NCBI GenBank assembly: GCA_964016875.1
Contig: OZ024720.1
Span: 42,437,106 to 42,501,105, forward strand
Reading direction: 5' to 3'
Length of the DNA stretch: 64,000 nt
Source of the DNA: Fallopia convolvulus
Taxonomy: Eukaryota; Streptophyta; Magnoliopsida; Caryophyllales; Polygonaceae
Position 1 is the stretch's first letter, and each line of letters opens with the position of its first letter. This document shows positions 13,497 through 26,645 of the stretch, piece after piece. A program made the translations under genes and the position numbers. The notes beneath the pieces were generated by a model. That model had not been told where the DNA came from and did no database searches. It worked only from the letters and a program-made list of their open reading frames with translations.

Positions 13497-16400
13497 ATGT
13501 TAGATCACAAGTGATTTTAAAGGCAAAAAGAGAAAAAAAAAGTGAACTTTAAAGACATCTAGGGATAAGCACAAAGAATGAGTATCAAGCCAATAAACAT
13601 ATTCTTCACTACAAAATCAAGACGTATCGAATAAAAGCATAAATTCGAACCTAGAAACCGAATGCCACATTTAGGAGTGACATTTACATGGACATTTACA
13701 CGAACATTTGGCGTGCAATGTTAGATCACAAGTCATTTTAAAAGCAAAAGGAGAAAAAACAAGTGAACTTTAAAGACATCTAGTCATAAGAATAAAGAAT
13801 CACAAGTCATTTTACATGGACATTTACTCAAACACTTGGCGTTCAATGTTAGATCACAAGTCAATTTTAAGGAAAAAGGAAAAAAAAACAATAGAACTTT
13901 AAAGACATCTAGGCATAAAGATAAAGAATGAGAATAGTATCAAGCCAATAAGCACATTTTACACTACAAAATCAAGACCGATAGAATAAGAACATAAATT
14001 CCACCCTAGAAACAGAATGCCAAAATTAAGAGTGACATTTACATGGACATTTTATCGAAAAGTTGGCGTTCAATGTTAGATCACAAGTGATTTTAAAGGC
14101 AAAAGGAGAAAAAATAAGTGAACTTTAAAGAAATCTAGGCATAAGCACAAAGAATGAGGAGTATCAAGCCAATAAGCATATTCTTCACTACAAAATCAAG
14201 ACGTATCGAATAAAAGCATAAATTCGAACCTAGAAACCGAATGCCACATTTAGGAGTGACATTTATATAGACATTTCATCGAACACTTGGCGTGCAATGT
14301 TAAATCACAAGTCATTTTAACATGTAAAATCATAAATTCGAACCTAGAAACCGAATGCCACATTTAGGAGTAACATTTACATGAACATTTCATCGAACAC
14401 TTGGCGTGCAATGTTAGATAACATGTTATTTTAAAGGCAAAAGGAGAAAAAACAAGTGATCTTTAAAGGCATCTAGGCATAAGCACAAAGAATGTGGATA
14501 GTAAGAAGCCAATAAGCACATTCTACACTACAAAATAAAGACGTATCGAATAAAAGTATATATTCGAACCTAGAAACAGAATTCCACATTTAGGAGTGAC
14601 ATTGATATGGAGATTTGATCGCATACATGGCGCGCAATGTTACATCACAAGTCATTTTAAAGGCAAAAGGAGAAAAAACATGTGAACTTTAAAGACATCT
14701 AGGCATAAGCGCAAAGAATGAGGATAGTATCAAGCCAATAAGCACATCTACACTACAAAATCAAGACGTATCGAATAAAAGCATAAATTCGAACCTAGAA
14801 ACCGAAGGCCACATTTAGGAGTGACATTTATATAGACATTTCATTGAACACTTGGCGTGCAATGTTAAATCACAAGTCATTTTAAAGGCAAAAGGAGAAA
14901 AAACAAGTGAACTTTAAAGACATCTAGGCATACGCACAAAGAATGAGTATAATATGAAGCAAATAAGCACATTCTGCACTACAAAATCAAGACCGATCGA
15001 ATAAGAGCATAAATTCGAACCTAGAAACCGAATGCCACATTTAGGAGTAACATTTACATTACCATTACATCGAACACTTGGCGTGCATTGTTAGATAACA
15101 AGTTATTTTAAAGGAAAAAGGAGAAAAAACATGTAAACTTTAAAGACATCTAGGCATAAGAGCAAGGAATGAGGATAGTATCAAGCCAAAAAGCACATTC
15201 TACACTAAAAAATCAAGAGTCATCGAATAAGAACATAAATTGTACCCTAGGAACCAAATGCCACAAGTAGGAGTGACATTTACATGGACATTTAATCGAA
15301 CACTTGGTGTGCAATGTTAGATCGCAAGTCAATATTTAAAGGCAAAAGGAGAAAAAACAATTGAACTTTAAAAACATTTAGGCATAAGCATAAAGAATGA
15401 GGATAGTATGAAGACAATAAGCACATCATGCACCACAAAATGTAGAATGATCGAACAAAAGCATAAATTTGAACGTAGAAACCGAATGCCATAGTTAGGA
15501 GTGATATTTACATGGACATTTCAATGAACAATTGGCGTACAATGTTAGATCACAAGTCAATATTTAAAGGCAAAAGGAGAAAAAACAAGTGATCTTTAAA
15601 GACATCTAGGAATAAGCATAAAGAATGAGGATAGTATCAAGCCAATAACCACATTCAACACTACAAAATCAAGAACAATTGAATAAAATAATAAATTTGA
15701 ACCTAGATACCGAATGCCACATTTAGGAGTAAAATTTACATGGACATTTCAATGAACCTTTGGCGTGCAATGTTAGATCGCAACTCATTTTAAAGGCAAA
15801 TGGAGAAAAACAAGTGACCTTTCAAGAAAACTAGGAATAGTTATAAAGAATGAGGATAGTATCAAGCCAATAAGCACATTATGCACCACAAAATCAAGAA
15901 CAATTGAATAAAATATTACATTTGAACTTAGAAACCGAATGCCACATTTAGGAGTGAAATTTACATGGACATTTCATCGAACACTTAGCGTACAATGTTA
16001 GATCACAAGTCAATATTTAAAGGCAAAAGGAGAAAAAACAAGTGATCTTTAAGGACATCTAGGAATAAGCATAAAAAATGAGGATAGTATCAAGCCAATA
16101 AGCATATTCTACACTACAAAATCAAGAACAGTTGAATAAAACCATTAATTTGAACCTAGAATACGAATGCCAGATTTAGGAGTGAAATTTAGATGGAAAT
16201 TTCATCGAACACTTGACGTACAATGTTAGATCACATGTTAATTTTTAAAGGCAAAAGGAAAAAAAACAAGTGAACTTTAAAGACATTTAGGCATACGTAT
16301 AAAGAATGAGGATAGTATAAAGACAGTAAGCACATTATGCACCACAAAATCAAGAATGATCGAACAAAACCATAAATTCGAACCTAGAAACTGAATCCCA

Positions 16401-16674
16401 CATTTTGGAGTGATATTAACGTGGACATTTCAATGAACACATGGCGTGCAATGTTAGATGACAAGACATTTTAAAGGCAAATGGAGAAAAAAAGTGATCT
16501 TTAAAGAAATCTAGGAATAACCATAAAGAATGAGGATATTATCAAGCCAATAAGCACATTCTGCACTACAACATTAAGAACAATTGAATAAAAGTATACA
16601 TTTGAACCTAGAAACCGAATGCCACATTTAGGAGTGAAATTTACATGGAAATTTCATCGAACACTTGGCGTAAA
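13497..16674 (+). repeat. HOR copy 3 (3,178 bp)
   Basis: Same internal order. It carries the private variant AAAAATCAAGAGTCATCG near 15218, where the other copies read AAAAATTAAGAG, and has TTTTAAAGGC (about 14881) like copy 1. Confidence 0.94.
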
Positions 16675-19600
16675 ATGTTAGATCACAAGTGATTTTAAAG
16701 GCAAAAAGAGAAAAAAAAAGTGAACTTTAAAGACATCTAGGGATAAGCACAAAGAATGAGTATCAAGCCAATAAACATATTCTTCACTACAAAATCAAGA
16801 CGTATCGAATAAAAGCATAAATTCGAACCTAGAAACCGAATGCCACATTTAGGAGTGACATTTACATGGACATTTACACGAACATTTGGCGTGCAATGTT
16901 AGATCACAAGTCATTTTAAAAGCAAAAGGAGAAAAAACAAGTGAACTTTAAAGACATCTAGTCATAAGAATAAAGAATCACAAGTCATTTTACATGGACA
17001 TTTACTCAAACACTTGGCGTTCAATGTTAGATCACAAGTCAATTTTAAGGAAAAAGGAAAAAAAAACAATAGAACTTTAAAGACATCTAGGCATAAAGAT
17101 AAAGAATGAGAATAGTATCAAGCCAATAAGCACATTTTACACTACAAAATCAAGACCGATAGAATAAGAACATAAATTCCACCCTAGAAACAGAATGCCA
17201 AAATTAAGAGTGACATTTACATGGACATTTTATCGAAAAGTTGGCGTTCAATGTTAGATCACAAGTGATTTTAAAGGCAAAAGGAGAAAAAATAAGTGAA
17301 CTTTAAAGAAATCTAGGCATAAGCACAAAGAATGAGGAGTATCAAGCCAATAAGCATATTCTTCACTACAAAATCAAGACGTATCGAATAAAAGCATAAA
17401 TTCGAACCTAGAAACCGAATGCCACATTTAGGAGTGACATTTATATAGACATTTCATCGAACACTTGGCGTGCAATGTTAAATCACAAGTCATTTTAACA
17501 TGTAAAATCATAAATTCGAACCTAGAAACCGAATGCCACATTTAGGAGTAACATTTACATGAACATTTCATCGAACACTTGGCGTGCAATGTTAGATAAC
17601 ATGTTATTTTAAAGGCAAAAGGAGAAAAAACAAGTGATCTTTAAAGGCATCTAGGCATAAGCACAAAGAATGTGGATAGTAAGAAGCCAATAAGCACATT
17701 CTACACTACAAAATAAAGACGTATCGAATAAAAGTATATATTCGAACCTAGAAACAGAATTCCACATTTAGGAGTGACATTGATATGGAGATTTGATCGC
17801 ATACATGGCGCGCAATGTTACATCACAAGTCATTTTAAAGGCAAAAGGAGAAAAAACATGTGAACTTTAAAGACATCTAGGCATAAGCGCAAAGAATGAG
17901 GATAGTATCAAGCCAATAAGCACATCTACACTACAAAATCAAGACGTATCGAATAAAAGCATAAATTCGAACCTAGAAACCGAAGGCCACATTTAGGAGT
18001 GACATTTATATAGACATTTCATTGAACACTTGGCGTGCAATGTTAAATCACAAGTCATTTTAAACGCAAAAGGAGAAAAAACAAGTGAACTTTAAAGACA
18101 TCTAGGCATACGCACAAAGAATGAGTATAATATGAAGCAAATAAGCACATTCTGCACTACAAAATCAAGACCGATCGAATAAGAGCATAAATTCGAACCT
18201 AGAAACCGAATGCCACATTTAGGAGTAACATTTACATTACCATTACATCGAACACTTGGCGTGCATTGTTAGATAACAAGTTATTTTAAAGGAAAAAGGA
18301 GAAAAAACATGTAAACTTTAAAGACATCTAGGCATAAGAGCAAGGAATGAGGATAGTATCAAGCCAAAAAGCACATTCTACACTAAAAAATTAAGAGTCA
18401 TCGAATAAGAACATAAATTGTACCCTAGGAACCAAATGCCACAAGTAGGAGTGACATTTACATGGACATTTAATCGAACACTTGGTGTGCAATGTTAGAT
18501 CGCAAGTCAATATTTAAAGGCAAAAGGAGAAAAAACAATTGAACTTTAAAAACATTTAGGCATAAGCATAAAGAATGAGGATAGTATGAAGACAATAAGC
18601 ACATCATGCACCACAAAATGTAGAATGATCGAACAAAAGCATAAATTTGAACGTAGAAACCGAATGCCATAGTTAGGAGTGATATTTACATGGACATTTC
18701 AATGAACAATTGGCGTACAATGTTAGATCACAAGTCAATATTTAAAGGCAAAAGGAGAAAAAACAAGTGATCTTTAAAGACATCTAGGAATAAGCATAAA
18801 GAATGAGGATAGTATCAAGCCAATAACCACATTCAACACTACAAAATCAAGAACAATTGAATAAAATAATAAATTTGAACCTAGATACCGAATGCCACAT
18901 TTAGGAGTAAAATTTACATGGACATTTCAATGAACCTTTGGCGTGCAATGTTAGATCGCAACTCATTTTAAAGGCAAATGGAGAAAAACAAGTGACCTTT
19001 CAAGAAAACTAGGAATAGTTATAAAGAATGAGGATAGTATCAAGCCAATAAGCACATTATGCACCACAAAATCAAGAACAATTGAATAAAATATTACATT
19101 TGAACTTAGAAACCGAATGCCACATTTAGGAGTGAAATTTACATGGACATTTCATCGAACACTTAGCGTACAATGTTAGATCACAAGTCAATATTTAAAG
19201 GCAAAAGGAGAAAAAACAAGTGATCTTTAAGGACATCTAGGAATAAGCATAAAAAATGAGGATAGTATCAAGCCAATAAGCATATTCTACACTACAAAAT
19301 CAAGAACAGTTGAATAAAACCATTAATTTGAACCTAGAATACGAATGCCAGATTTAGGAGTGAAATTTAGATGGAAATTTCATCGAACACTTGACGTACA
19401 ATGTTAGATCACATGTTAATTTTTAAAGGCAAAAGGAAAAAAAACAAGTGAACTTTAAAGACATTTAGGCATACGTATAAAGAATGAGGATAGTATAAAG
19501 ACAGTAAGCACATTATGCACCACAAAATCAAGAATGATCGAACAAAACCATAAATTCGAACCTAGAAACTGAATCCCACATTTTGGAGTGATATTAACGT

Positions 19601-19852
19601 GGACATTTCAATGAACACATGGCGTGCAATGTTAGATGACAAGACATTTTAAAGGCAAATGGAGAAAAAAAGTGATCTTTAAAGAAATCTAGGAATAACC
19701 ATAAAGAATGAGGATATTATCAAGCCAATAAGCACATTCTGCACTACAACATTAAGAACAATTGAATAAAAGTATACATTTGAACCTAGAAACCGAATGC
19801 CACATTTAGGAGTGAAATTTACATGGAAATTTCATCGAACACTTGGCGTAAA
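16675..19852 (+). repeat. HOR copy 4 (3,178 bp)
   Basis: Last copy of the block. It shares TTTTAAACGC (about 18059) with copy 2. Homology to a following copy ends within about 15 bp of 19852, where a different monomer subtype begins. Confidence 0.94.
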
Positions 19853-22800
19853 ATGTTAGATCACAAGTCAATATTTAATAGAAAAAGGAGAAAAAACAAG
19901 TGATCTTTAAAGACATCTATGAATAAGCATAAAAAATGAGGATAGTTCAAGCCAATAAGCATATTCTACACTACAAATTCAAGAACATTTGAATAAATGC
20001 ATAAATTTGAACCTAGAAACCAAATGCCACATTTAGGAGTGAAACTTAGATGGAAATTTCATCGAACAATTAACGTACAATGTTAGATCACAAGTTAATT
20101 TTTAAAGGCAAAAGGAAAAAAAACTATTGAACATTAAAGACATTTTGGCATACGTATAAAGAATGTGGATAGTATGAAGACCTTAAGCACATTATGCACC
20201 ACAAAATTAAGAATGATCGAACAAAATCATAAATTCGAACCTAGAAACCGAATCCCACATTTAGGAGTGATATTTACATGGACATTTAAATGAACAATTG
20301 GCCTGCAATGTTCGATCACAAGTCATTTTAAAGGCAAATGGAGAAAAAACAAGTGATCTTTCAAGAAATATAGGAATAGTTATAAAGAATGAGGATATTA
20401 TCAAGCCAATAAGCACATTCTGCACTACAAATTCAAGAACAAATGAATAAAACATTACATTTGAACCTAGAAAACGAATGCCACATTTAGGAGTGACATT
20501 TACATGGACATTTCATCGAACACTTGGTGTGCAATGTCAGATCATAATTCATTTTAAATGCAAAAGGAGAAAAAACAAGTGAACTTAAAGGAAATCTAGG
20601 CATAAGCATAAAGAATGAGGATAGTATCAAGCCAATAAGAACATGTGGCACTAGAAAATCAAATACAATCTAGGCATAAGCATAAAGAATGAGGATAGTA
20701 TCAAGCCAATGAGGATAGTATCGAACACTTGGCGTACAATGTTAGATCACAAGTCAACATTTAAAGGCAATAGGAGAAAAAACAAGTGATCTTTAAAGAC
20801 ATCTAGGAATAAGCATAAAAAATGAGGATAGTATCAAGCCAATAAGCATATTCTACACTACAAAATCAAGAACAGTTGAATAAAAGCATAAATTTGAACC
20901 TAGAAACCGAATGCCACATTTAGGAGTGAAATTTCGATGGAAATTTTATCGAACACTTGGTATACAATGTTAGATCACATGTTAATTTTTAAAGGCAAAA
21001 GGAAAAAAAACAATTGAACTTTAAAGACATTTAGGCATACGTATAAAGAATGAGGGTAGTATAATGACAATAAGCACATTATGCACCACAAAATCAAGAA
21101 TGATCGAACAAAACAATAAATTCGAACCTAGAAACCGAATCCCACATTTAGGAGTGATATTTACATAGATATTTCAATGAACACTTGGAATGCAATGTTA
21201 GATGACAAGACATTTTAAAAGCAAAAGGAGAAAAAAAAAGTGAACTTTAAAGACATCTAGTCAGAAGAATAAAGAATCACAAGTCATTTTACATGGACAT
21301 TTACTCAAACAATGGGCTTGCAATGTTAGATCACAAGTCAATTTTAAGGAAAAAGGAAAAAATAACAATAGAACTTTAAAGACATCTAGGCATAAAGATA
21401 AAGAATGAGGATAGTATCAAGCCAATAAGCACATTTTACACTATAAAATCAAGACCGATAGAATAAGAACATAAATTCCACCCTAGAAACAGAATGCCAC
21501 AATTAGGAGTGACATTTACATGGACACTTTATCGAAAAGTTGGCGTTCAATGTTAGATCACAAGTGATTTTAAAGGCAAAAGGAGAAAAAATAAGTGAAC
21601 TTTAAAGACATCTAGGCATAAGCACAAAGATTGAGGAGTATCAAGCCAATAAGCATATTCTTCACTACAAAATCAAGACGTATCGAATAAAAGCATAAAT
21701 TCGAATCTAGAAACCGAATGCCACATTTAGGAGTGACATTTACATGGACATTTACACGAACATTTGGCGTGCAATGTTAGATCACAAGTCATTTTAAAAG
21801 CCAAAGGAGAAAAAACAAGTGAACTTTAAAGACATCTAGTCATAAGAATAATGAATCACAAGTCATTTTACATGGACATTTACTCAAACACTGGGCGTTC
21901 AATGTTAGGTCAGAAGTCAATTTTAAGGAAAAAGGAAAAAAACAATCATACTTTAAAGACATCTAGGCAAAGATGAAGAATGAGGATAGTATCAAGCCAA
22001 TAAGCACATTTTACACTACAAAATCAAGACCGATAGAATAAGAACATAAATTCCACCCTAGAAACAGAATGCCACAATTAGGAGTGACATTTACATGGAC
22101 ATTTTATCGAAAAGTTGGCGTTCAATGATAGATCACAAGTCATTTTAAAGCCAAAAGGAGAAAAAATAAGTGAACTTTAAAGACATCTAGGCATAAGCAC
22201 AAAGATTGAGGAGTATCAAGCCAATAAGCATATTCTTCACTACAAAATCAAGACGTATCGAATAAAAGCATAAATTCGAACCTAGAAACCGAATGCCACA
22301 TTTAGGAGTGACATTTATATAGACATTTCATCGAACACTTGGCGTGCAATGTTAAATCACAAGTCATTTTAACATGTAAAATCATAAATTCGAACCTAGA
22401 AACCGAATGCCACATTTAGGAGTAACATTTACATGAACATTTCATCGAACACTTGGCGTGCAACGTAAGATAACATGTTATTTTAAAGGCAAAAGGAGAA
22501 AAAACAAGTGATCTTTAAAGACATCTAGGCATAAGCACAAAGAATGTGGATAGTAACAAGCCAATAAGCACATTCTACACTACAAAATAAAGACGTATCG
22601 AATAAAAGTATAAATTCAAACCTAGAAACAGAATCCACATTTAGGAGTGACATTGATATGGAGATTTGATCGCATACATGGCGTGCAATGTTACATCACA
22701 AGTCATTTTAAAGGCAAACGGAGAAAAAACATGTGAACTTTAAAGACATCTAGGCATAAGCGCAAAGAATGAGGATAGTATCAAGCCAATAAGCACATCT

Positions 22801-25538
22801 ACACTACAAAATCAAGACGTATCGAATAAAAGCATAAATTCGAACCTAGAAACCGAAGGCCACATTTAGGAGTGACATTTATATAGACATTTCATTGAAC
22901 ACTTGGCGTGCAATGTTAAATCACAAGTCATTTTAAAGGCAAAAGGAGAAAAAACAAGTGAACTTTAAAGACATCTAGGCATACGCACAAAGAATGAGTA
23001 TAATATGAAGCAAATAAGCACATTCTGCACTACAAAATCAAGACCGATCGAATAAGAGCATAAATTCGAACCTAGATAACAAGTTATTTCATCGAACACT
23101 TGGCGTGCATTGTTAGATAACAAGTTATTTTAAAGGCAAAAGGAGAAAAAACATGTAAACTTTAAAGACATCTAGGCATAAGAGCAAGGAATGAGGATAG
23201 TATCAAGCCAATAAGCACATTCTACACTAAAAAATCAAGAGTCATCGAATAAGAATATAAATTGTACCCTAGGAACCAAATGCCACAAGTAGGAGTGACA
23301 TTTACATGGACATTTAATCGAACACTTGGCGTGCAATGTTAAATCACAAGTCATTTTATAGGCAAAAGGAGAAAAAACAAGTGAACATTAAAGATATCTA
23401 GGCATAAGCGCAAAGAATGAGGATAGTATCAAGCCAATAAGCACATTCTGTACTACAAAATCAAGACCGATCAAATTAGAACATAATTTCGAACCTAGAA
23501 ACCGAATGCCACAATTTGGACTGACACTTACATGGACATTTCATCAAACACTTGGCGTGCAATGTTAGATCACAAGTCATTTTAAAGGTAAAAGGAGAAA
23601 AAACAAGTGAACTTTAAAGACATCTAGGCATAAGCGCAAAGAATGAGGATAGTATCAAGCCAATAAGCACATTTTGCACCATAAAATCAAGACAAATCGA
23701 ACAAGAACATTTATTCGAACCTAGAACCGAATGTCATATTTGTGAGTGACATTTACATGGACATTTACTCGAACACTAGATGTGCAATGTTAGATCACAA
23801 GTCAATTTAAAGGCAAAAGGAAAAAAACAAGTGAACTTTAAAGACATCTAGGCATAAAAATAAAGAATGAGGATAGAATCAAGCCAATAACCACATTCTG
23901 CACTACAAAATAAAGACGTATCGAATACAAGCATAAATTAGCAGTGACAGTTACATGGACATTTAGTCAGACACTTGGCGTGGAATGTTAGATCAAGAGT
24001 CATTTTAATGGAAAAAGTAGAAAAAACAAGTGAACTTTAAAGACATCTAGGCATACGAATAAAAAATGAGGACAGAGTAAAGCCAAAAAGCACATTCTGC
24101 ACTACAAAATCAAGACCGATCGAATAAGAGCATAAATTCGAACCTAGAAACCGAATGCCATATTTAGGAGTGACATTTACATGAACATTTCATCGAACAC
24201 TTGGCGTGCAATGTTAGATCAGAAGTCATTTTAATGGCAAAAGGAGAAAAAAACAAGTGAACTTTAAAGACATCAAGGTATAAGCACAAAGAATGAGGAT
24301 AGTATCAAGCCAATAAGCACATTCTTCACTACAAAATCAAGACCAATCGAATAAGAACATAAATTGTACCCTAGAAACCGAATGCCACAAGTAGGAGTGA
24401 TATTTACATGGACATTTAATCGAACACTTGGCGTGCATTGTTAGATCACAAGTCATTTTATAGGCAAAAGCAGAAAAAACAAGTGAACATTAAAGACATC
24501 TAGGCATAAGCGCAATAAATGATGATAGTATCAAGCCAATAAGCACATTCTGCACTACAAAATCAAGACCGATCTAATTAGAACATAAATTCGAACCTAA
24601 AAACCGAATACCACAATTAGAAGTGACACTTACATGGACAATTCATCAAACATTTGGTGTGCAATGTTAGATCACAAGTCATTTCAAAGGCAAAAGGAGA
24701 AAGAACAAGTGAACTTTAAAGACATCTAGGCATAAGCGCAAAGAATGAACTTTAAAGACATCTAGGCAGAAGCGCAAAGAATGAGGATAGTATCAAGCCA
24801 ATAAGAACATTTTGCACCACAAAATCAAGACAGATCGAACAAGAACATTTATTCGAACCTAGAAACCGAATGTCATATTTAGGAGTGACATTTACATGGA
24901 CATTTACTCGAACACTAGATGTGCAATGTTAGATCACAAGTCAATTTAAAGGCAAAAGGAAAAAAACAAGTGAACTTTAAAGACATCTAGGCATAAAAAT
25001 AAAGAATGAGGATAGAATCAAGCTAATAAGCACATTCTGCACTACAAAATCTAGACCGATCGAATATGAACATAAATTTCAACCTAGAAACTAAATGACA
25101 CATTTAGGAGTGACAATTACATGGAAATTTAGTAGAACACTAGGGGTGCAATGTTAGATCAAGAGTCATTTTAATGGCAAAAGTAGAAAAAACAAGTGAA
25201 CTTTAAAGACATATATGCATAAGAATAAAGAATGAAAATAGAGTCAAGCCAAAAAGCTCATTCTGCACTACAAAATCAAGACCGATCGAATAAGAGCATA
25301 AATTCGAACCTACAAACCGAATGCCATATTTAGGAGTGACATTTACATGAACATTTCATCGAACAATTGGCGTGCAATGTTAGATAATAAGTCATTTTAA
25401 AGGAAAAAAGAGAAAAAACAAGTGATCTTTGAAGACATCAAGGCATAAGCTCAAAGAATGATTGCACTACAAAATCAAGACGTATCGAATAAAAGGATAA
25501 ATTCAAACCTTGAAACCGAATGCCACATTTAGGAGTGA
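19853..25538 (+). repeat. Mixed satellite between HOR block and retroelement
   Basis: Single-copy arrangement of 226-bp units without an exact long period. The first part (to about 21965) is related to material near 6200-7140 and to 36906-38612. Later units contain subtypes that dominate the right array: GATGTGCAATGTTAGATCAC, AATCAAGACGTATCGAATAA, and a 36-bp local duplication near 24714-24785. The final partial monomer, ending GGAGTGA at 25538, is the one interrupted by the retroelement. No gene is seen. Confidence 0.88.
20258..21965 (+). repeat. 1.7-kb satellite block shared across the retroelement, left copy
   Basis: This block matches 36906-38612 at a constant early offset (TATTTACATGGACATTTAAA at 20271 and 36919, offset 16,648) in the same orientation. 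It includes rare markers: TTAAATGAACAATTGGC, the chimeric junction AGCCAATGAGGATAGTATCG, and the truncated unit AGAATCACAAGTCATTTTAC. Copies differ at scattered positions, so the duplication is older than the four-copy HOR block. Confidence 0.85.
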
Positions 25539-25698
25539 TGATCGCTCTCGGATGCGAGGGTCAAGAGATACAATTTATAACCCGACCCCGTTGTAGTACG
25601 TGGTGGGTGTCGAACACTCGGGAAGTCTACTCGATCGATGTGCCTAGATACTAGGAAGCTAGAAAGGAGATCATAAAACATAGGAAAACAAAGAAAAC

Positions 25699-25795
25699 AG
25701 TCAGGACCGACACTGTGGTCACGTCGGGCCCGAGGTTGACGACAGAGGAAGTCGGGACCGACACTGGGTAAGTCGGGCCCGAGGTAGCTGGGGAT
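25699..25795. repeat. GC-rich dyad modules in 3' LTR (R-U5 side), two units
   Basis: Two tandem 49-bp units, each made of GGGACCGACACTG (GGACCGACACTG in the first), a spacer and the palindrome TCGGGCCCGA (25724-25733 and 25773-25782). The matching place in the 5' LTR (34797-34827) has only one unit, so a gain or loss occurred between the LTRs after insertion or during template copying. Confidence 0.85.
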
Positions 25796-25969
25796 GTCGA
25801 ACTCAAAGATTTTAAAAGTAGATCTTGGGCTTTTGGGTTCCTTCCCTAGTAGATTAAGGCTTTTCCACAATAATTCAGGCAATGAGTGATGATCGGACTA
25901 GGATTGAGTGCTTTCGCCCTCGTTCCAACCACATCTACACCTCGATCCATGGGGAAATCCCCTTCGAAG

Positions 25970-26026
25970 CAAGGTCTTGAGATTGACACATGTTCACTTT
26001 CGCTACTTTGCCAATCTCAAGCCTTG
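25970..26026. other. Imperfect hairpin in R-U5 (3' LTR)
   Basis: CAAGGTCTTGAGATTG (25970-25985) pairs with CAATCTCAAGCCTTG (26012-26026), about 15 base pairs with one bulged base and a loop of about 26 nt. A second, perfect 8-bp stem lies nearby (TCAAGGAG / CTCCTTGA, 26151-26171). Confidence 0.6.
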
Positions 26027-26466
26027 ATTCCCAACTTTCGCAAGGAATTGTAGCTCTATGTAGAGTGGGTTCCTTAGATTAAACACTCAAGGCTATGGAA
26101 TTGGGGTTTCTAGCCTAAACCTAGCTAGGGTTTTCCCCCATAACCCAAGATCAAGGAGATCTACTCCTTGAGACAAGCAAAGAAAACAATCAAATCAAAA
26201 GGGAAAGCAATCATCATAATCAATCTCAAAACAAAGCAAAGTTTCATTCAAATCCAAAGGACTCCACAAATCCAAATCAAGGGTTTTCAAATCCACAAGA
26301 ACAAAGCAAATCAAAGCAAATCTACCAACAAAACCTATCAAGACTTCCTCCCTTGGCCGATTCTCTCTCCCTTCCTTCTCCTCTCCTTCCTCCTTGCTCT
26401 CCAAGTATCCCCTTGGTTCCCTTCTTTTTGTGTTTGTGGGAACCCCTTCTTAGAAGACAAGAGGGC

Positions 26467-26474
26467 CTTTTATA
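26467..26474 (-). promoter_or_regulatory. TATA box copy in the 3' LTR
   Basis: Identical TATAAAAG on the minus strand in the same LTR context. Used here it would drive transcription out of the element into the left satellite array, reading the monomers antisense. Whether it is active cannot be told from sequence. Confidence 0.65.
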
Positions 26475-26536
26475 GATTAGATGAAGGGCAAAAGTGGAAG
26501 TCCAGAAATTCGTGCCTTGGAGCCCAAGTAGTTCGG

Positions 26537-26645
26537 TGACCGACTCGGACCGACACGGAGGACCTCGGGCCCGAGTTACTGTGCATCTCGGTCCGAGGTT
26601 GGAGACTTCAAAGTCGGGCCCGATGTGGTTGCAACTCGGTCCTGA
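26537..26645. repeat. GC-rich dyad modules in U3 of the 3' LTR
   Basis: Alternating dyads: CTCGGACCGA, TCGGGCCCGA (26565-26574), TCGGTCCGA, TCGGGCCCGA (26614-26623) and ACTCGGTCCTGA, spaced 20-30 bp apart. The cluster lies 60-170 bp upstream of the TATA box, where promoter-proximal elements are expected. Confidence 0.85.

Larger units (their letters stand above)
7141..19852 (+). repeat. Four-copy 3,178-bp higher-order repeat block
   Basis: Four copies of a 3,178-bp unit lie head to tail, starting at 7141, 10319, 13497 and 16675. Each holds 15 monomer-derived units, counted by the GGCG..CAATGTTA core. Two are truncated: one has the chimeric junction AAAGAATCACAAGTCATTTT, the other the junction CATTTTAACATGTAAAATCA. 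Only about seven variable positions were found by eye, so identity appears above 99.5%. The block starts and stops abruptly: just after 19866 the expected GTGATTTTAAAGG is replaced by GTCAATATTTAATAG. This is the signature of recent unequal exchange or block amplification. Confidence 0.96.
1..25538 (+). repeat. Left satellite array, ~226-bp monomer
   Basis: Tandem head-to-tail monomers of about 226 bp fill the whole stretch, all in the same orientation. Cores found in nearly every unit are CAATGTTAGATCACAAGTCA, ACATCTAGGCATAAG, GAGGATAGTATCAAGCC, AGCACATTCTGCACTAC and CTAGAAACCGAATGCCACA. Composition is A+T rich and the plus strand is strongly A-biased. Short open frames occur on both strands but none resembles a protein, and they recur only because the monomer recurs. 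The subtype mix changes along the array: units with ATTTGAACC and GTCAATATTTAAAGG dominate towards the left, units with ATTCGAACC and GTCATTTTAAAGG towards the right. Long, one-way tandem arrays of this kind are typical of plant centromeric or pericentromeric satellite. The family name is unknown to me. Confidence 0.97.

Noticed and set aside
8936..18670. Four identical 66-codon minus-strand frames spaced 3,178 bp apart
   Set aside because: Exact identity comes from HOR amplification. The hydrophobic, Cys/Tyr-rich translation is the antisense reading of A-rich satellite.
25529..25882. 117-codon minus-strand frame overlapping the satellite/LTR junction
   Set aside because: It lies in the LTR and crosses its edge into satellite. 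It has no recognisable domain and is opened by the GC-rich modules.
26168..26539. 123-codon plus-strand frame in the 3' LTR
   Set aside because: It is antisense to the transcribed LTR and broken in the other LTR.
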